DNA of 64,000 nt from Xiphydria camelus (GCA_963678675.1 OY783200.1:23078190-23142189); one strand, 5' to 3'; shown: positions 1 through 11,627, counted from the first letter of the stretch. The notes: a model not told the origin generated them from the letters alone. A program made the numbers and translations.

Positions 1-210
1 GGGATACGCATGTGCATATCTGAAGCAGCAGTGCAAACTTTATTGTGAAATGTACATAACGATGACATTTTCCGAAATCAGCTCTGCTTTATTTATAATT
101 TCCCGTAAAAATTCAAAATTCCCCGACGTTTCCCGGTTTTCCCAGTTTGTCAGGTCTGCAACCACTCTGTTGCAATTAGCGGATGTGCATGATCGGTCCT
201 ACGAGCTCAC
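1..210 (-). other. Intron of the Rho GEF gene
   Basis: Non-coding sequence after the DH-exon donor at 210, read on the minus strand. It includes a short stretch near 80-165 that resembles the 'TTCCCCGACGTTTCCC' repeats seen near 47.3 kb. No other feature is supported. Confidence 0.5.
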
Positions 211-1695
211 CCAGTTGGCGATAGTCGGACCGACGGTCTCCGTGAATCCCGAGGGATCCCGCAGCTTGACCAATTCGTCTCTCAGTTCGCTGTGTATTCG
301 AACGAGACGGGAGATGTCCCCGAAGAGTGTGCCGATCTCGGCGGTCGTGAAGATACCGCTGTTGACGAGGGGATCGTAATAAATCTCCCTGAGATTGGCG
401 AGATCGCGCAGGAGAACGTCCTCGCCGCAATAGAGCTCATAAATGGCCTCCTGCCTCTTAACTTCGCCGCGGGTGAGCTTCGCGCCCGGGCAACCCTCTA
501 CGTGACTCTCGGCGGCTACGTCTACGATCCAACTCCGGATCGTAATGCTGCCGACTTGTCCGCCGCTGCTTCTCACTCTTGATCGACATCGAAACAAATT
601 GAAGGATACGACACACGAACAAGAACTCTCTTCGCTCCCGCGATATCTAGTTTGAAATTGGAAGGCAATATTCTCTGATTGTTCAGGTTTTTCTGCCTGA
701 AACAACTCGTTTTCCCTGAGCTTTGCGCGTATGTAGATCCCGTGTAGCGAAATTATTTCTTTATAAACTCTATATCGCGCGCGACTTCTCATATTTTTTG
801 AGAAAATGTCCGAGACGATGATAAAAATTGGGGCACACTTCCAGAGACTATCGACGATATAAATTAACAGAACGATTTCGGTCAAATTTGATAGATATAA
901 ACGTTACGAGAGGCACAGCCACTAATTATTTCATTTTAGGGGAAATAGGGGAATATTTGTCAAAGAAAATATATACAAGGTGAACCGTCAAAGAAATTTA
1001 ACAGAAGGATCCTAACACTTATATCTATATTATTTACTGAATTTGATCAAAATTGCTTTAATTATTCTATTATCGAGTGAACTTCCTTGAAAATTTATAA
1101 AACATTTTGTGATCAAATTCTGGAGAAACTGAAACAGTACGATTTACGACTGCCAATTCATTCTACAACAATAGATCAAGAAATAACGATCCCATTAGAT
1201 TTTCCTTACTTTTTCCTCAGAGTGCCATAATCGTTCTCGTCGCCGACGAGCGACAGATCCGCGGCGTTCGTCTGTAATCCAAGCGACCTGTGAAACGCAC
1301 CAGCGAGTCTGCTGCCCGTCGGCGTGGAGAAGAGGCTGCTGGCCACCTCCGTGATCCTCCGCCTCTTCTTCCTCTTGCCCGCTTCCGACCCGATCGAGAT
1401 GTCCATCGAGCTGACGCTGATCGCATCGCTGTTCCTGCGTTTTCTCGATCTCTGCGGAGATACATTTTTTTTGAGAAACTCCAATTCTTCAGAATCTCTA
1501 AAAAGTCAAATATTTCCACGGCAACGCGAAATTCAACAGGATAAACGCACGTTGCAGTCGGCGTTAACATTCATAGGTTATGTAGCAGCGCGATTCACGA
1601 AGTAATAAGAAAAAAACTCGAAGAATTACCAGCCAAAAGCGTTTCTGCGGCTCCTGAAACTTGTCCTTGATCGTCGTGTCGAACTCGTCATTCAT
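211..1695 (-). CDS. NET1: NET1/ARHGEF3-type Rho guanine nucleotide exchange factor, 5' part
   Basis: Partial gene running off the left edge. The clearest exon is 577..211: it encodes the start of a DH (RhoGEF) domain, with the family block KRQEAIYELYCGED and the later VGPTIANW, and ends at a GTGAGC donor. The exon before it spans about 1497..1210 and encodes a basic nuclear-localisation-like stretch (KRKKRRRIT) preceded by a serine-rich DAISVSSMD segment, which is the arrangement seen in the N-terminus of vertebrate NET1. Its GTAAGG donor is in phase 2 and matches the acceptor at 577. A possible first coding exon is 1695..1630 (MNDEFDTTIK...), but it ends in phase 0 and does not join the next exon in frame, so another exon is missing or this start is wrong. 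By family knowledge the protein activates RhoA and moves between nucleus and cytoplasm. The PH domain would lie beyond the window. Family call is strong; the exact start is weak. Confidence 0.82.
906..965 (-). repeat. Terminal fragment of the CAGGCTTCACAG transposon family, inverted
   Basis: On the minus strand this reads like the right end of the family seen at 37845-38454 and 59128-59675: TTCCCCTATTTCCCC, then AAAATGAAATAA, then TGGCTGTG. It lies in the intron between the GEF exons at 577 and 1210. The left end is not visible. Confidence 0.55.
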
Positions 1696-2145
1696 TTTTA
1701 CACTGAACACGATTAAGTTTTATGATAAAACACAAAAATGTCGAAATCCCATCCTGTCACACAGAAGGGACGGGATACACCGCCATGAATGAACTCAACC
1801 TAACCTCAATCGCACGAGTACGGCGGGTCGCCTCGTTTCAGGCGCAGAATTCAAACAACCTTCCGCAAAAATCCACTGATGTCACTGCAATGCATTTCCA
1901 ACCCGTTCTACCGGACGCGATAAACGATCCCTTTCGAACGTTTAAAAATCGATTTACAATCAATCGCGCGTTGCTCCAAAACGTCAAGCATTCGCCGCTT
2001 CGCATTTCATCGTCCACCGACGACAGTTCGCCGTGAGATTTCCGACATCGTCGTCCTCCGCAGCAATCCGCCCGATGCAACGTGCAAGCGAGAGGTTAGG
2101 AGGCACACACGCGCTTCTCTCGCGTTGCATCGAGTGTGACCGCAA
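1696..2145. promoter_or_regulatory. Shared divergent promoter region, Rho GEF (-) and REXO4 (+)
   Basis: About 450 bp separate the presumed start region of the minus-strand GEF from the REXO4 start codon on the plus strand. There is no long open frame with coding character in between and no TATA box at a sensible distance, so a broad, TATA-less bidirectional promoter is the simplest reading. This is inferred from gene positions only. Confidence 0.45.
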
Positions 2146-3273
2146 ATGCTGTCGAAGATGATGAAGGAGCAGCCACTGAGATTCGTGCACGAGCATCCTG
2201 ACGCTAATACCGTCAAGCGACATGACGAGGACGTCGACGAGAAGAAGAAGAAGGCAAAGTACGCGGCCAGCGTCGCGCTGACGAGGAGCGCGCCCGGTTC
2301 CAATTGGGAGAAGTTCAAGGACCTGGTGAACCATACCGACGAGAACGGCGAGCCGTCGCGACGAACCAAGCCGGCGGCTCGGTGGAAGAACAAACGCGGT
2401 CAGAGGAAACCGTCGCAGCCTCCTTCGACGATCGCAGAGGTAATCGCTCGGATCGTACAGAGTTGTTCAAAAGTTGTAGAACAGACGTAGCCAAAGAGTC
2501 ACGGTTATTTTTTAGAGCGGAGTGAAAATTAAACTGACTTAATTATCATTGATCGTTTCACGTCATTGAAAATTCTGAAAAAATCCTTAAAGAGCACGTC
2601 TTCAAGGCAGGCGTGTTATCTGGGCGCTGAGCGACGAGCCTTCCGCAGCGCTCGCCCCGTTTCCCCTTTAACGTTTAAATAATAAAAAACTGTTTCTTCG
2701 CAGCTCAACAGCTCTAGCAACGAAGCCGATGTGTCCGACGGGGCGATCCAAACGGAAGCGAGGCTGACGAAGCAGGTAGCGATGGACTGCGAGATGGTGG
2801 GGATCGGAGACGGCACCGAGAGCATGATCGCACGAGTCTCCCTGGTGAATCGCTACGGTGTCTGCGTGTACGACAAGTACGTCAAGCCGCGCGAGCCCGT
2901 CTCCGACTACAGGACCGCCGTGAGCGGCATCCGTCCGCACGACGTGGACAACGGCGAGGAGTTCGATGTCGTGCAGCGCGAGGTCGCGGAGATCCTCAAG
3001 GGGCGAATTTTGATAGGCCACGCGCTGAAGCACGATCTCACGGTGCTCTTCCTCTCCCACCCCAAGAGGAGCCTGCGCGACACCTCGCGATACAAGCCGT
3101 TCCGCAAGGTCTCCATGGGCAACACGCCCAGCCTGAAGAAGCTCGCCGCGGAGTTGCTCGGCGTGGCGATACAGACGGGCGAGCACGATTCCGTGGAAGA
3201 CGCGCGAACCGCGATGCAGCTCTACGTGGTGCACAGGAACAAGTGGGAGAAGGAGCTGTACTCGAGGAAATAA
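2146..3273 (+). CDS. REXO4: RNA exonuclease 4 (DEDDh 3'-5' exonuclease)
   Basis: CDS join(2146..2439, 2704..3273), 287 aa, both junctions canonical (GAG|GTAATC, CAG|CTC) and phase 0. The N-terminal ~100 residues are lysine-rich and low in complexity, as in other REXO4/Rex4 proteins. The exonuclease domain starts near residue 122 with all three motifs intact: Exo I AMDCEMVG (D126, E128), Exo II LIGHALKHDL (D209) and Exo III EHDSVEDA (H259, D264), so it should be catalytically competent. Related proteins act in the nucleolus on pre-rRNA; substrate here is inferred from the family. The length agrees with a small animal REXO4. It lies head to head with the Rho GEF and ends about 360 bp before its poly(A) signal. 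Confidence 0.93.
2545..2587. repeat. Dispersed 42-bp repeat in the REXO4 intron
   Basis: Nearly identical to 29611-29652 in a filamin intron (ATCATTGATCGtTTCACGTC... versus ATCATTGATCGcTTCACGTC...). Probably the end of a dispersed element. No inverted termini were recognised. Confidence 0.6.
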
Positions 3274-3635
3274 CCCTCGGCCGCGAAAGCGGGGGTCGAG
3301 AGACATCTCCGCGTATCAAAAATTGAACAATGAGCGAGTGTCGTTGCTTCGCAAAACCGGTGGTTTGAATCGCGACGGTACAGTACATTTCTTTTAGAGG
3401 AGCTTTTGCGTTTATCGTTCATTTTCTGTTTTCTTATTTGGAAGGGGAATCGCGATTGCCGTTCTCCGCGATTGTATTGTCGAAGTAAGTGATTTCTGGG
3501 CGCGACTGTTATCATGTTATTTATATGTATTGTGTATTATATATTCGATGGAAGATTTAGGAATGATCAAATGTTTATTAGGATTTAAGTTTCATGGAGC
3601 GATTCGCTCGAATTATCATTCAGTATAAGGAAGCC

Positions 3636-3641
3636 AATAAA
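3636..3641 (+). terminator. Poly(A) signal for REXO4
   Basis: AATAAA about 360 bp downstream of the REXO4 stop codon, followed by a T-rich run. No competing hexamer was noted between the stop and this site. Confidence 0.65.
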
Positions 3642-3659
3642 GAGTTATTTTTTAAGATG

Positions 3660-4549
3660 CATCTGTGTCATTGTGCGCGAATATTCCTTCTCTTTGTCGA
3701 GAGCTGTCGGTTCGCGCGTTGTTGCGAAACAAGATTCAATTCGGTTAAAGGGTTCAAAGTTCCATTCCAATGATACATCGCTTCGGGCCTCTAACAGACT
3801 CGTCATTATCTCGCCAGTTTTTTTTCGCAATTATTTACACAGAAGTCAAGAGACCCCGTCGTTATCGGTCGATGCTTCCACCAAATGGAAATAATTGACT
3901 TCGCGATCCATTCCGAATGATTTCCTCCGGCTTCGAACGCGATGGAATCGTGAATCGCGCGACGACGATGTCCCGAGGGGCGCGATAACGCGCTCCCGAC
4001 TTCCTTCCCGACGCGGTTATCGGAACTGCAGTGAAATGCCCGCAGAAAACAGACTAACAAGTGTTTAATGATATATAACGTCACGTGCGCGCCTTTCACA
4101 TTTCTGAGCTCAGTCCACTGCAGATATCCGGCACAACGAGGTACCGCGTTTGAACGATTACGGATAACCGAGGAAAGGTACGATAGAGAGTATCGGACGA
4201 AGAGGCGTAAAAAAGAATAAACAAATAAGGAAGCAAATTCGCAGGAGAAAAATTAATTCCGCTGTTGGAAGTGAAGAGGTAAGACGTCGTTTGACGTACC
4301 GAGAGGCATTCTAAATCGGTTCGACTGCGCGGGAGACTCGTACGATTTTAGAAAAATATCCGCGTGGAGATAGTTTCGACCGATTAGCCTAATCTCTCTC
4401 GAGGGCAATCTCTAGACCATCGCGGGGGATAGACGCGGAGCGAGAGAGCTTATCGTTTGAGCACCGTCTGACGATCTGCCGAGATCGAGAACAACAGTCT
4501 TTTCTCTCATCGAATTGGAAAAAAATCGCAAAAGCTTCCCGCTAGAAAC
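3660..4549. other. Intergenic region and FMO upstream sequence
   Basis: About 890 bp without a coding exon that I can support. It should hold the FMO promoter and 5' UTR. The start codon at 4550 sits in CTAGAAACATGA with A at -3, a good context. No TATA box or known motif was identified with confidence. Confidence 0.5.
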
Positions 4550-6596
4550 ATGAGGATTGCAGTAATCGGTGCGGGCGCCGCAGGACTCGCGGCCCTGCGA
4601 CACTGTAGCGCCGATGCGTCGATCAGCGTCGTCTGTTACGAGAAGACCGACGGAATCGGGGGTACCTGGGTCTACACGCCGCAAGTTGGTTTGGATAATT
4701 ATGGACTCCCAGTTCATTCCAGCATGTACGACAGTCTCAGGTGGGTTTACAGAGTTTCTATTGTACGATAAAGATTCGCGTACAGTTTACGCGCACATCT
4801 CTATTGAAAAAAGTATCATAGATTCTCATAAAAGACTTGTGAAATCCTCATAGAATTCCTATGAGAATTTGATGTGCTCTTTACACAGCAATTCCAGAGA
4901 AATTCCCGTAGAAATTGCCTATGGGAATCTATGCGATCTTTTCAACAGGGATACTTCATTCGCGTATCTAGCGAAAACGAAGATTCGAATGCAAAGCCTG
5001 TATTTTCGTTAGAACGAACCTGCCGAAAGAGGTGATGGGTTTCCCGGACTTTCCGATACCGGAGGGTCCGAAAAGCTACTTGACCCGCAGCGAGATACTC
5101 GACTTCCTCGGCTCCTACTGCGAGCACTTCCAGCTTCGCCGTTACATCAAGGTGAGGATCGACCCGACACGTTTACGGAACCCCCCCGAAAGTTCCTGCA
5201 AAAAATGTATGCAGGAACTTGTACGACCATCCACGAATTTCACGCCTTATCTCCTTCAGTTTCTGCACAACGTCGAGCTGGTGGAGCGCGTTAAACCCGC
5301 GTCAGAGGAAAAAGCGTGGAAGATAAGGGTCAGATCTCTGCGAGATAACGTCACGACAACCGAGACGTTCGACGCGGTGATGGTGTGCAACGGGCACTAC
5401 TTCCAGCCGAGCCTGCCGAGGATCGAGGGTGACGCGCTCTTCCGCGGGCAGCGCATGCACAGCCACGACTACAGGAAGCCGGACATCTTCGCCGGGAAGG
5501 TCGTCGTTGTCTTCGGAGCTGGTCCTTCGGGTGCGTAACTATTCCCGCGATTAAACGTGAGGACCGGAACAGTAGCGGCAATGATTAGTTTCAAAAAATT
5601 AACGTTCCGGCCGAACGAATCCGACGATTTACAGTGCGATACGATAAAACAATAAGCATCTGCCTTTGAAACAGGAATGGATTTAGCCTTGGAGATCTCT
5701 GCGCGGGCGAGACGAGTCATCCTGAGCCACCACTTGAACGTTCCGATCCTCACCAGATTCCCGGACAACGTATCGCAAGTAAAGACAAATTGCGGGGGGA
5801 AAATCAATGGCGAATGCAAAGGTATAACGAGCATGACAGAGAAAAATATAAATCTGTTTATGATTTAGAAAGCCGACTTAGTGAAGTTGACGGAGACCGA
5901 AGCCATCTTCCAGGATGGCACCAGAGAGACGGTCGATGCGATCTTCTATTGCACAGGTAGCACTCCGCTTCGTCCCCGCGACGCGTTTCGTTATACCGAC
6001 GTATAAATTATCATCTTTTCCTACGACTTACGAAAAGGGTACGAGTACAGCTTCCCCTTCCTGGACGAGAGCTGCGGCGTGCGAGTGGACTCGAACATGG
6101 TGACTCCGCTCTGGAAACACCTCGTCTCCGTGGAGAATCCAACCCTGGCCGTGGTCGGTCTTCCGTTCTATGTCTGCGCCTTCAGCATGTTCGATCTGCA
6201 GGTGCGCAAGGAATACTCGTGAGATTTCTCGGTCATTTTCCCCAGTTTCAACATCATTCGCTAGTCGCTCTGTTCGTTCTGTCGCAGGTGCGATTCGTCC
6301 TGCGTTTTTGGCGCGGCGGGAGGGAATTTCCGTCGAAAGGGGATATGTCGAAGGAGGAGCTTCGCGAGTTGGAGAAACGATTGAAGGATGGCTTGAGCAA
6401 ACGACAATTTCACATGATGGGTCCGAAACAGGGAGCTTATTACGACGATCTGGCGAACACTGCGGGCGTGACGCCTCTGCCGCCGGTTCTCACCGCGCTG
6501 CACAACGAGAGCAGCGATCGCTTTCTCGACAACCTGGTGCATTATCGGGAGGACAGATATAAGATTCTGGACGACTGCAATTTCGTGCAGCTTTGA
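4550..6596 (+). CDS. Flavin-containing monooxygenase (insect FMO, senecionine-N-oxygenase-like)
   Basis: CDS join(4550..4740, 5013..5151, 5260..5530, 5675..5778, 5869..5956, 6038..6201, 6288..6596), 421 aa, all junctions GT-AG and in frame. Seen in the protein: FAD-binding GAGAAG at residues 7-12, the FMO signature FRGQRMHSHDY (F171, H177, S178), the NADPH-binding GAGPSG at 196-201, and the conserved YCTGY near 262-266. The length equals the usual insect size of about 420-430 aa; vertebrate FMOs are longer and carry a C-terminal membrane anchor that is absent here. Family members use NADPH and O2 to oxygenate soft nucleophiles (N, S) in xenobiotics; some insect members detoxify plant alkaloids. 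Substrate cannot be inferred from sequence. It is a single copy in this window, with a small transposon in intron 1. Confidence 0.94.
4799..4951. mobile_element. MITE, CTATTGAAAA family, in FMO intron 1
   Basis: A short foldback element. The left end (CTATTGAAAAAAGTATCATA, then GATTCTCAT) is the imperfect reverse complement of the right end (ATGGGAATCTATGCGATC, then TTTTCAACAGG). The same ends occur at 50690/51768 and 62891/63592, where other elements have been inserted inside. Confidence 0.75.
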
Positions 6597-6674
6597 GGCG
6601 GATCTGATGCGATTCGTATTCGTAATGAATCAGTGACGAGCATGATTGATCGGCATGCGACAAAATGGAATTAT

Positions 6675-7005
6675 AAATGCAAATAAATATGTAAATACTG
6701 CAGTGGAATTCATGAGTATGAATGAATCGATATCAGTTGATATATCACGCGCTGCGAATCTTCCCAGAACCCACATTCACTGTAGAGCATCGATTTGATC
6801 ATTTTACAGAATAATTTCCAAGGAAATGCAGTTATAAACACAAATAAATATGTAAATGCTGCAGTGGAACTCGGTGAATTGCATATTTCGCGGATCGATG
6901 CAAATGAATGGATATACATTGATATATCACGCGCTGTGAATTTTCTCGCAATACACGTTCACCGTGGAGTGTGAATTTGGTCATATCATAGAGTAAATCG
7001 CAAAA
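6675..7005. repeat. Diverged tandem duplication, about 161-bp unit, over the FMO 3' end
   Basis: Two head-to-tail copies share AAATAAATATGTAAAT, CTGCAGTGGAA and GATATATCACGCGCTG in the same order, offset by about 160 bp. The duplication includes the AATAAA signal, so two usable 3' ends may exist. Confidence 0.75.
6682..6687 (+). terminator. Poly(A) signal for FMO
   Basis: AATAAA 86 bp after the FMO stop codon. The hexamer is repeated at about 6843 because the sequence around it is tandemly duplicated. Confidence 0.6.
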
Positions 7006-7343
7006 AATTTACGTTTGTGACAAGATAGAGAGAATCTAACCTCAATGTCAGTGCTGAGGGGGAAGTTTTCGTCGTGACGCCTCCGCTGCTCGGACGAACA
7101 ATACCGCGAACTTGCACAAAGTTTTCATGCTTTGCTCGAAGGCTGCAGCAATTATCCCGGTGTTGTTCTTGCATTCACTGTAATTGCATCCCGTTCTTGC
7201 ATTTTTGCACAAGAAATACCGTGTTTCATCCCGTTTCATATAGGTAGTGTGCGCGCACCAATTCACTCTGACATACCGACTGAGACTGCGGCCATTTGCT
7301 GTAAAGTTTCAGCGTATCGTTCCTAGATGGCGAAACCAGGGAG

Positions 7344-7368
7344 TATCGATACGTTCGATATATCGATA
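7344..7368 (+). promoter_or_regulatory. Paired DRE (TATCGATA) motifs in the SUCLG2 promoter
   Basis: Two exact TATCGATA palindromes at 7344-7351 and 7361-7368, 17 bp apart start to start and about 220 bp before the start codon. In insects this is the DREF-binding core-promoter element of housekeeping and mitochondrial genes. A CAAGATGGC (YY1/Pho-type) motif follows at about 7384. Function is inferred from the motif. Confidence 0.7.
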
Positions 7369-7579
7369 CGACAACGAGAGAACCAAGATGGCTGCTTGCC
7401 GGTATTTTCATTGATTTCATCGTAGTGCATAGTCCGCGTAGATAAACTTCAGTTGATAAGAAACCAAAAAGAAATCACGTCGATTATTCGAGAACGCAGT
7501 TACACGATACTCGTCTGCTCGACGTACGCAAACGTATATTTCGGAATTACCACGCGATACGTACGTATCACCGTAAAAA

Positions 7580-9564
7580 ATGTCACGACTACTCGCTCGC
7601 AAGTTTTTCGACCGGCTGAACGTGCCGAACGTGAATAAAGTCTCGCGAATGGGCGCGATGATAACGAGAGACTTGAACCTCCTCGAGTATCAAAGCAAGG
7701 AGCTCCTCAGGGAGAGCGGTGTCTCCGTGCAGAATTTCACCATCATCGACGACGCGAAAAAAGCAGATTCCGCCCTTGATAAGTTTCGTTAGTATGAGTT
7801 TTACACTGTGGCGTTAGAATGCGGGAACTAAGAGCCATCCCTGATCATGTCGATGTATTTTTGTTCAAGCAGGAGCGGACGAGTACGTTGTCAAGGCTCA
7901 AGTTCTAGCGGGAGGGCGCGGAAAAGGCTGGTTCGACAATGGATTCAAGGGTGGAGTACATCTCACCAAGGAGTAAGTTTCGTTCGTTTGCGAGCTTCTC
8001 AGGTGGATAAAAATGACGATATATGAAAAACTGACTGATTGGTTTACGAAAAGTATGCCTGATATCCGCCCAGAAGCTGTTTTTTTTCTTAAAGATAATA
8101 TAAAGACGCTCTATCGATGCCTGGAAGAAAGAGTTAACTTTTGATCGGACGTTTGCCATACTTTTCGTAAACGAATCGATCAGCTTTTTGTATATCGCAA
8201 TCTTTCTCCATCTGGGTGCGTCATTATCATCTCGAGCGGCGCGAGACGAATTTTAACATTGGGCGCAGTTCGAAGGAGGCCAAGGACATCGTCAACAACA
8301 TGCTGGGACATCGTCTTGTGACAAAACAGACTTCCAAGGACGGCATCCCCGTACACAAAGTCATGGTCGCCGAGTCAGTGAACATCGAGCGGGAGACTTA
8401 CCTCTGCATACTGATGGACAGAGAACACAACGGTCCCGTGCTCATAGCCTCTCCGGCCGGTGGAATGGACATAGAAACGGTCGCCCAGAAGACGCCGGAG
8501 CTGATAAAGACCGTGCCCTTGGATATCTACGCGGGCATCACGGATGAAATCGCGAGGGACGTCGTGGATTTTCTGGGTTTCAAAGAGGAGGGCGTGCGGC
8601 AGCGAGCGATCGAGGAGGTGCAGAATCTGTGGCGGCTGTTCCTGGACATCGACGCACTGCAGGTGGAGATCAATCCGCTGGTGGAGACGACGGACAAGCA
8701 AGTGGTGGCGGTCGACGCCAAGATATCGTTCGACGATAACGCGCGGTACAGGCAGCAGGACATCTTCGCGCTGGGAGACGCAAGCGAGATGGATCCGCGG
8801 GAAGTCGAGGCGTCCAAGTTCAACTTGAATTACATCGGCATGGACGGGAATATCGGGTGCTTGGTCAACGGTGCCGGCTTGGCTATGGCCACCATGGACA
8901 TCATCAAGCTGAACGGCGGAACGCCCGCTAATTTCCTGGACGTCGGGGGCAGCGTCAAGGAGGACCAAGTCTACCAGGCCTTCCGCATTCTCCTCGAAGG
9001 TAATGCCCCGTATTCCCGTATTTTTTTAAATGTCGTCTTTTTCATGCAAAAACTTGCGATCTTCCTCATTTTCCCCTATTAAACGATATTTTCAAAACAC
9101 TGCGCGTTTAAAATTTCTGGAATATCCTTATTTCTTAATCAAAATATTGTCCCCCTTTTTGTCAAAGTTTCCCTGAGATCCCTTAAAATTAAATAGACAG
9201 GGAAGCCTGTTATTACAAACCTTCGAATTCGATGTTTCAGATCCCAAAGTGAAGGCGATTCTCGTCAACGTGTTCGGAGGCATCGTCAATTGCGCTACGG
9301 TAGCCAGGGGAATCGTCACCGCCGCGCGCAGCCTGAACCTCAAGATACCGCTCGTGGTGAGGCTGGAGGGTAATTATCCTTTGACACTGAGAGATCAGCG
9401 AAGCAAACAGCCGCAGCGGAAGGAAGTGAAACGCGCCGCTTCTCGTTTCAGGTACCAACGTGAGCGAGGCGAAGAAGATCTTGAGCGAGTCGGGCCTGCC
9501 GATAGTCACGGCCAGCAACTTGGACGACGCCGCGAAGAAAGTGTGCGCCTCCGTCGCGCAATAG
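7580..9564 (+). CDS. SUCLG2: Succinyl-CoA ligase (GDP-forming) beta subunit, mitochondrial
   Basis: CDS join(7580..7787, 7873..7972, 8269..8999, 9241..9369, 9452..9564), 426 aa, all junctions GT-AG and in frame. The first ~28 residues are rich in Arg and lack acidic runs ([14 protein letters not shown]...), as in a mitochondrial targeting peptide. The ATP-grasp nucleotide region contains [12 protein letters not shown] at residues 77-88. The family signature [16 protein letters not shown] begins near residue 296, and the CoA-ligase domain has [14 protein letters not shown]. Choice of the GDP-type rather than the ADP-type (SUCLA2) paralogue rests on [18 protein letters not shown], the [14 protein letters not shown] segment and a short C-terminus ending [13 protein letters not shown]. 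With the alpha subunit it makes the TCA-cycle enzyme that converts succinyl-CoA to succinate with nucleotide triphosphate formation. Confidence 0.95.
9064..9209 (+). repeat. CAGGCTTCACAG-family transposon fragment in SUCLG2 intron 4
   Basis: Shares the right-end block of the family: CCCCCTTTTTGTCAAA, CCTTAAAATTAAATAGACAG and a terminal GAAGCCTG. The left inverted end was not found, so this is a truncated copy. Confidence 0.6.
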
Positions 9565-11260
9565 TTACGAATTTTCCCGAGGTATATACCTTCGCGAAGA
9601 CTGGAGGCGCGGCAGAGAGATGGCTAGGTACATCCCATTTTTTGTTGTAGTAATCGAGAATCGAAACTGTATCACGGTAAGCGTACATCATTTCGTACGC
9701 GATAGGAGATGTTTATCCGTAGTGTTGTTGTTATTGCTGCTGCTGTTGTTGTTGTTAAGTTTGAGGACCATTTTGATTCCACTGATTCCTAACGATAGAC
9801 TGTCTTCGTGTACTTTCCACACTGTGTGTATATTCCCGTACACCGATAAACGAAAAGACTTCGCTCTGTGTAACGTTAAACGACGTATTTCGAATGCGTA
9901 TCCGCGTTTTATCTCAATACATTTTTATACGACAATACACACCCCGTATGCGTCGATTACTCCTCCCGAAATATCCGCTTTCCCGCGAGCCGAGTGATTC
10001 ACCGGTCATTTTATTATACATTATAAACTCGTTTTCTTTTAAACAATGACGCGATATGCCGCGAAACGAAAGACAGAGTCACGGGTACGAGGCCGACGCT
10101 ACCATTCCCAGCCGCGATTCAGCCGCTCTAAATTTCAACTTTCATCGTCCTTATCGAGTGGCTTCGCCACCGCCCTTGACAATCGAGATTTCTCGCTCGA
10201 CGTGAAAAGTACGCCGGTTCGATTCGGATCGGGAGAACCGGCCGGCGTCGTCGTTTTCCCCGAGGAAAGCGTTATTCCGGTAGAAATGTCGGCACATCGC
10301 GTCGTCAAGAGTGAGATTTTTTGTTTTCTTTATAAAGGGAAGGGTGAGACTACGAGTACGCCGGTGCGCGACACGGTCCCCGTAGTCCCGGTATGGTCTT
10401 GTAGGTCAGCTATACCGAGAAAGAGAGAGAGAGAGAGAGAAACCGACCGCAGAAGTACATTCGAGGGGAAGAAGTAGTTTTATCGACCGATCAACCAAAC
10501 GATTCGCGTAAGTGTGCGCGTTATACCAGCGCTTCTCGCTCGTTTCACTCGTGACCATATACGTCCCGCGATTTTTAACTCACTTTCGAAGGTTGATTCG
10601 CTGTAGCACAATCGCGGGACTCGTGTTTCACCTATACGCGCGAGTAGAAATCTATCGCGGTTAACCTGACAGAGTCTCTGTGCGGAGGACACGATCGTCG
10701 GCGAAATTTGGAGATCACGCGACTGAAAATGTCCAGAATTATGATTTTCTACAGCGACCCGCAGGGCTCGTTCGACGCAGAGTTGCATCTTAACGAGACT
10801 CGCAGGGAAGAAGGGGTTGAAGCGTTTCGAATCGATGCATCCCGTCCGTTTGGCATCGGGTGGTCGGCGACCAGATCGGGGGATGAATCATCGCGGGGAA
10901 TGACGATTCGAAGAGACGCGTAGGTGGGACACACCGACCGAGCGTCGACGTCGCGGAGGGCGGAGCGTCGCGACGCCTTCGCTTATAATCGGTGAATATG
11001 AAATGTCTGCGTTGCATTGTCACGGTCTTAAAATAATAGCGCTTCCTCCTCGACGCGTGGCTTGAATCGCACCTTCCCCCACTGACGAGGCGGACCCCTT
11101 CCTCGTCGTAGTTCCGAGGGAATCGAAGCGTCTCGATCGTCGTAGACCGTCTTCGCGGTTCTCGGGAGGAACGGCCGGTTGGTTTTGTCGCTTTACGCTT
11201 CACTCTTATACGATTACCTCGCGGCGCGCGCTTGCGGCGCGTTGCTTGGTGTGCGAGTCG
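9565..11260. other. SUCLG2 3' UTR and intergenic region
   Basis: No coding exon supported. It contains a GTT/GCT-rich simple repeat at about 9723-9760 and a (GA)n run at about 10423-10440. An open frame at 10046-10477 has no domain, no convincing coding composition and no splice context, so I do not call it a gene. I did not find a clear AATAAA for SUCLG2. Confidence 0.45.
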
Positions 11261-11269
11261 TCGCGCGTG

Positions 11270-11627
11270 TATATATAGCCTCTCGTACCCCTTCTTTCCT
11301 GCTCTCCGCTCGAGGAGGGGTTGAGGGCTGAACGCGCGAGGGACCGCGAACTATTCTTGGACAACTCCACGCAGATCTGCTTTCGCGTTCACGTCGACGC
11401 CAGTAGCGGCTACCGATCCGGCCGAGGGCTGAAGTCAACGCGAGGGGATAAAAGTGCTCCGCGATCCGGTCGTCGATGTCCCGCGGAGGGAGGATATAAG
11501 GGAAAGAAGCAACACGAAGCGTCGTTTGTGCGGTGTTAACGTCGTTCTCCGTTTCGCGGAGCTCCGTGGAAGTTGCAGTGCATCGTTCGCGGACGATATT
11601 CTGCGACGGTTCGCTCTATCGCGAGAG
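11270..11627 (+). promoter_or_regulatory. cher: Candidate core promoter and non-coding first exon of filamin
   Basis: A TATATATAG box at 11270-11278, followed by GC-rich sequence without a coding frame and a donor-like GAGAG|GTAATA at 11627/11628. Upstream of the filamin start codon there are two good acceptors, ending at 13619 (CTTTCAACGCAG) and 13636 (ACGTTTCAG). A spliced 5' UTR exon from about 11300 to 11627 joining one of these acceptors is a reasonable model, not demonstrated. Confidence 0.4.

Noticed and set aside
199..885. Minus-strand open frame of 228 codons
   Set aside because: Only the part from 577 to 211 is a real exon (DH domain). The rest is intron upstream of the acceptor at 577/578.
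7580..9564. Assignment as SUCLA2 (ADP-forming beta subunit)
   Set aside because: The segments [18 protein letters not shown] and [14 protein letters not shown] and the short C-terminus fit the GDP-forming paralogue SUCLG2 better.
10046..10477. 143-codon open frame between SUCLG2 and filamin
   Set aside because: Ends in a (GA)n simple repeat, has no recognisable family and lacks splice or promoter support.
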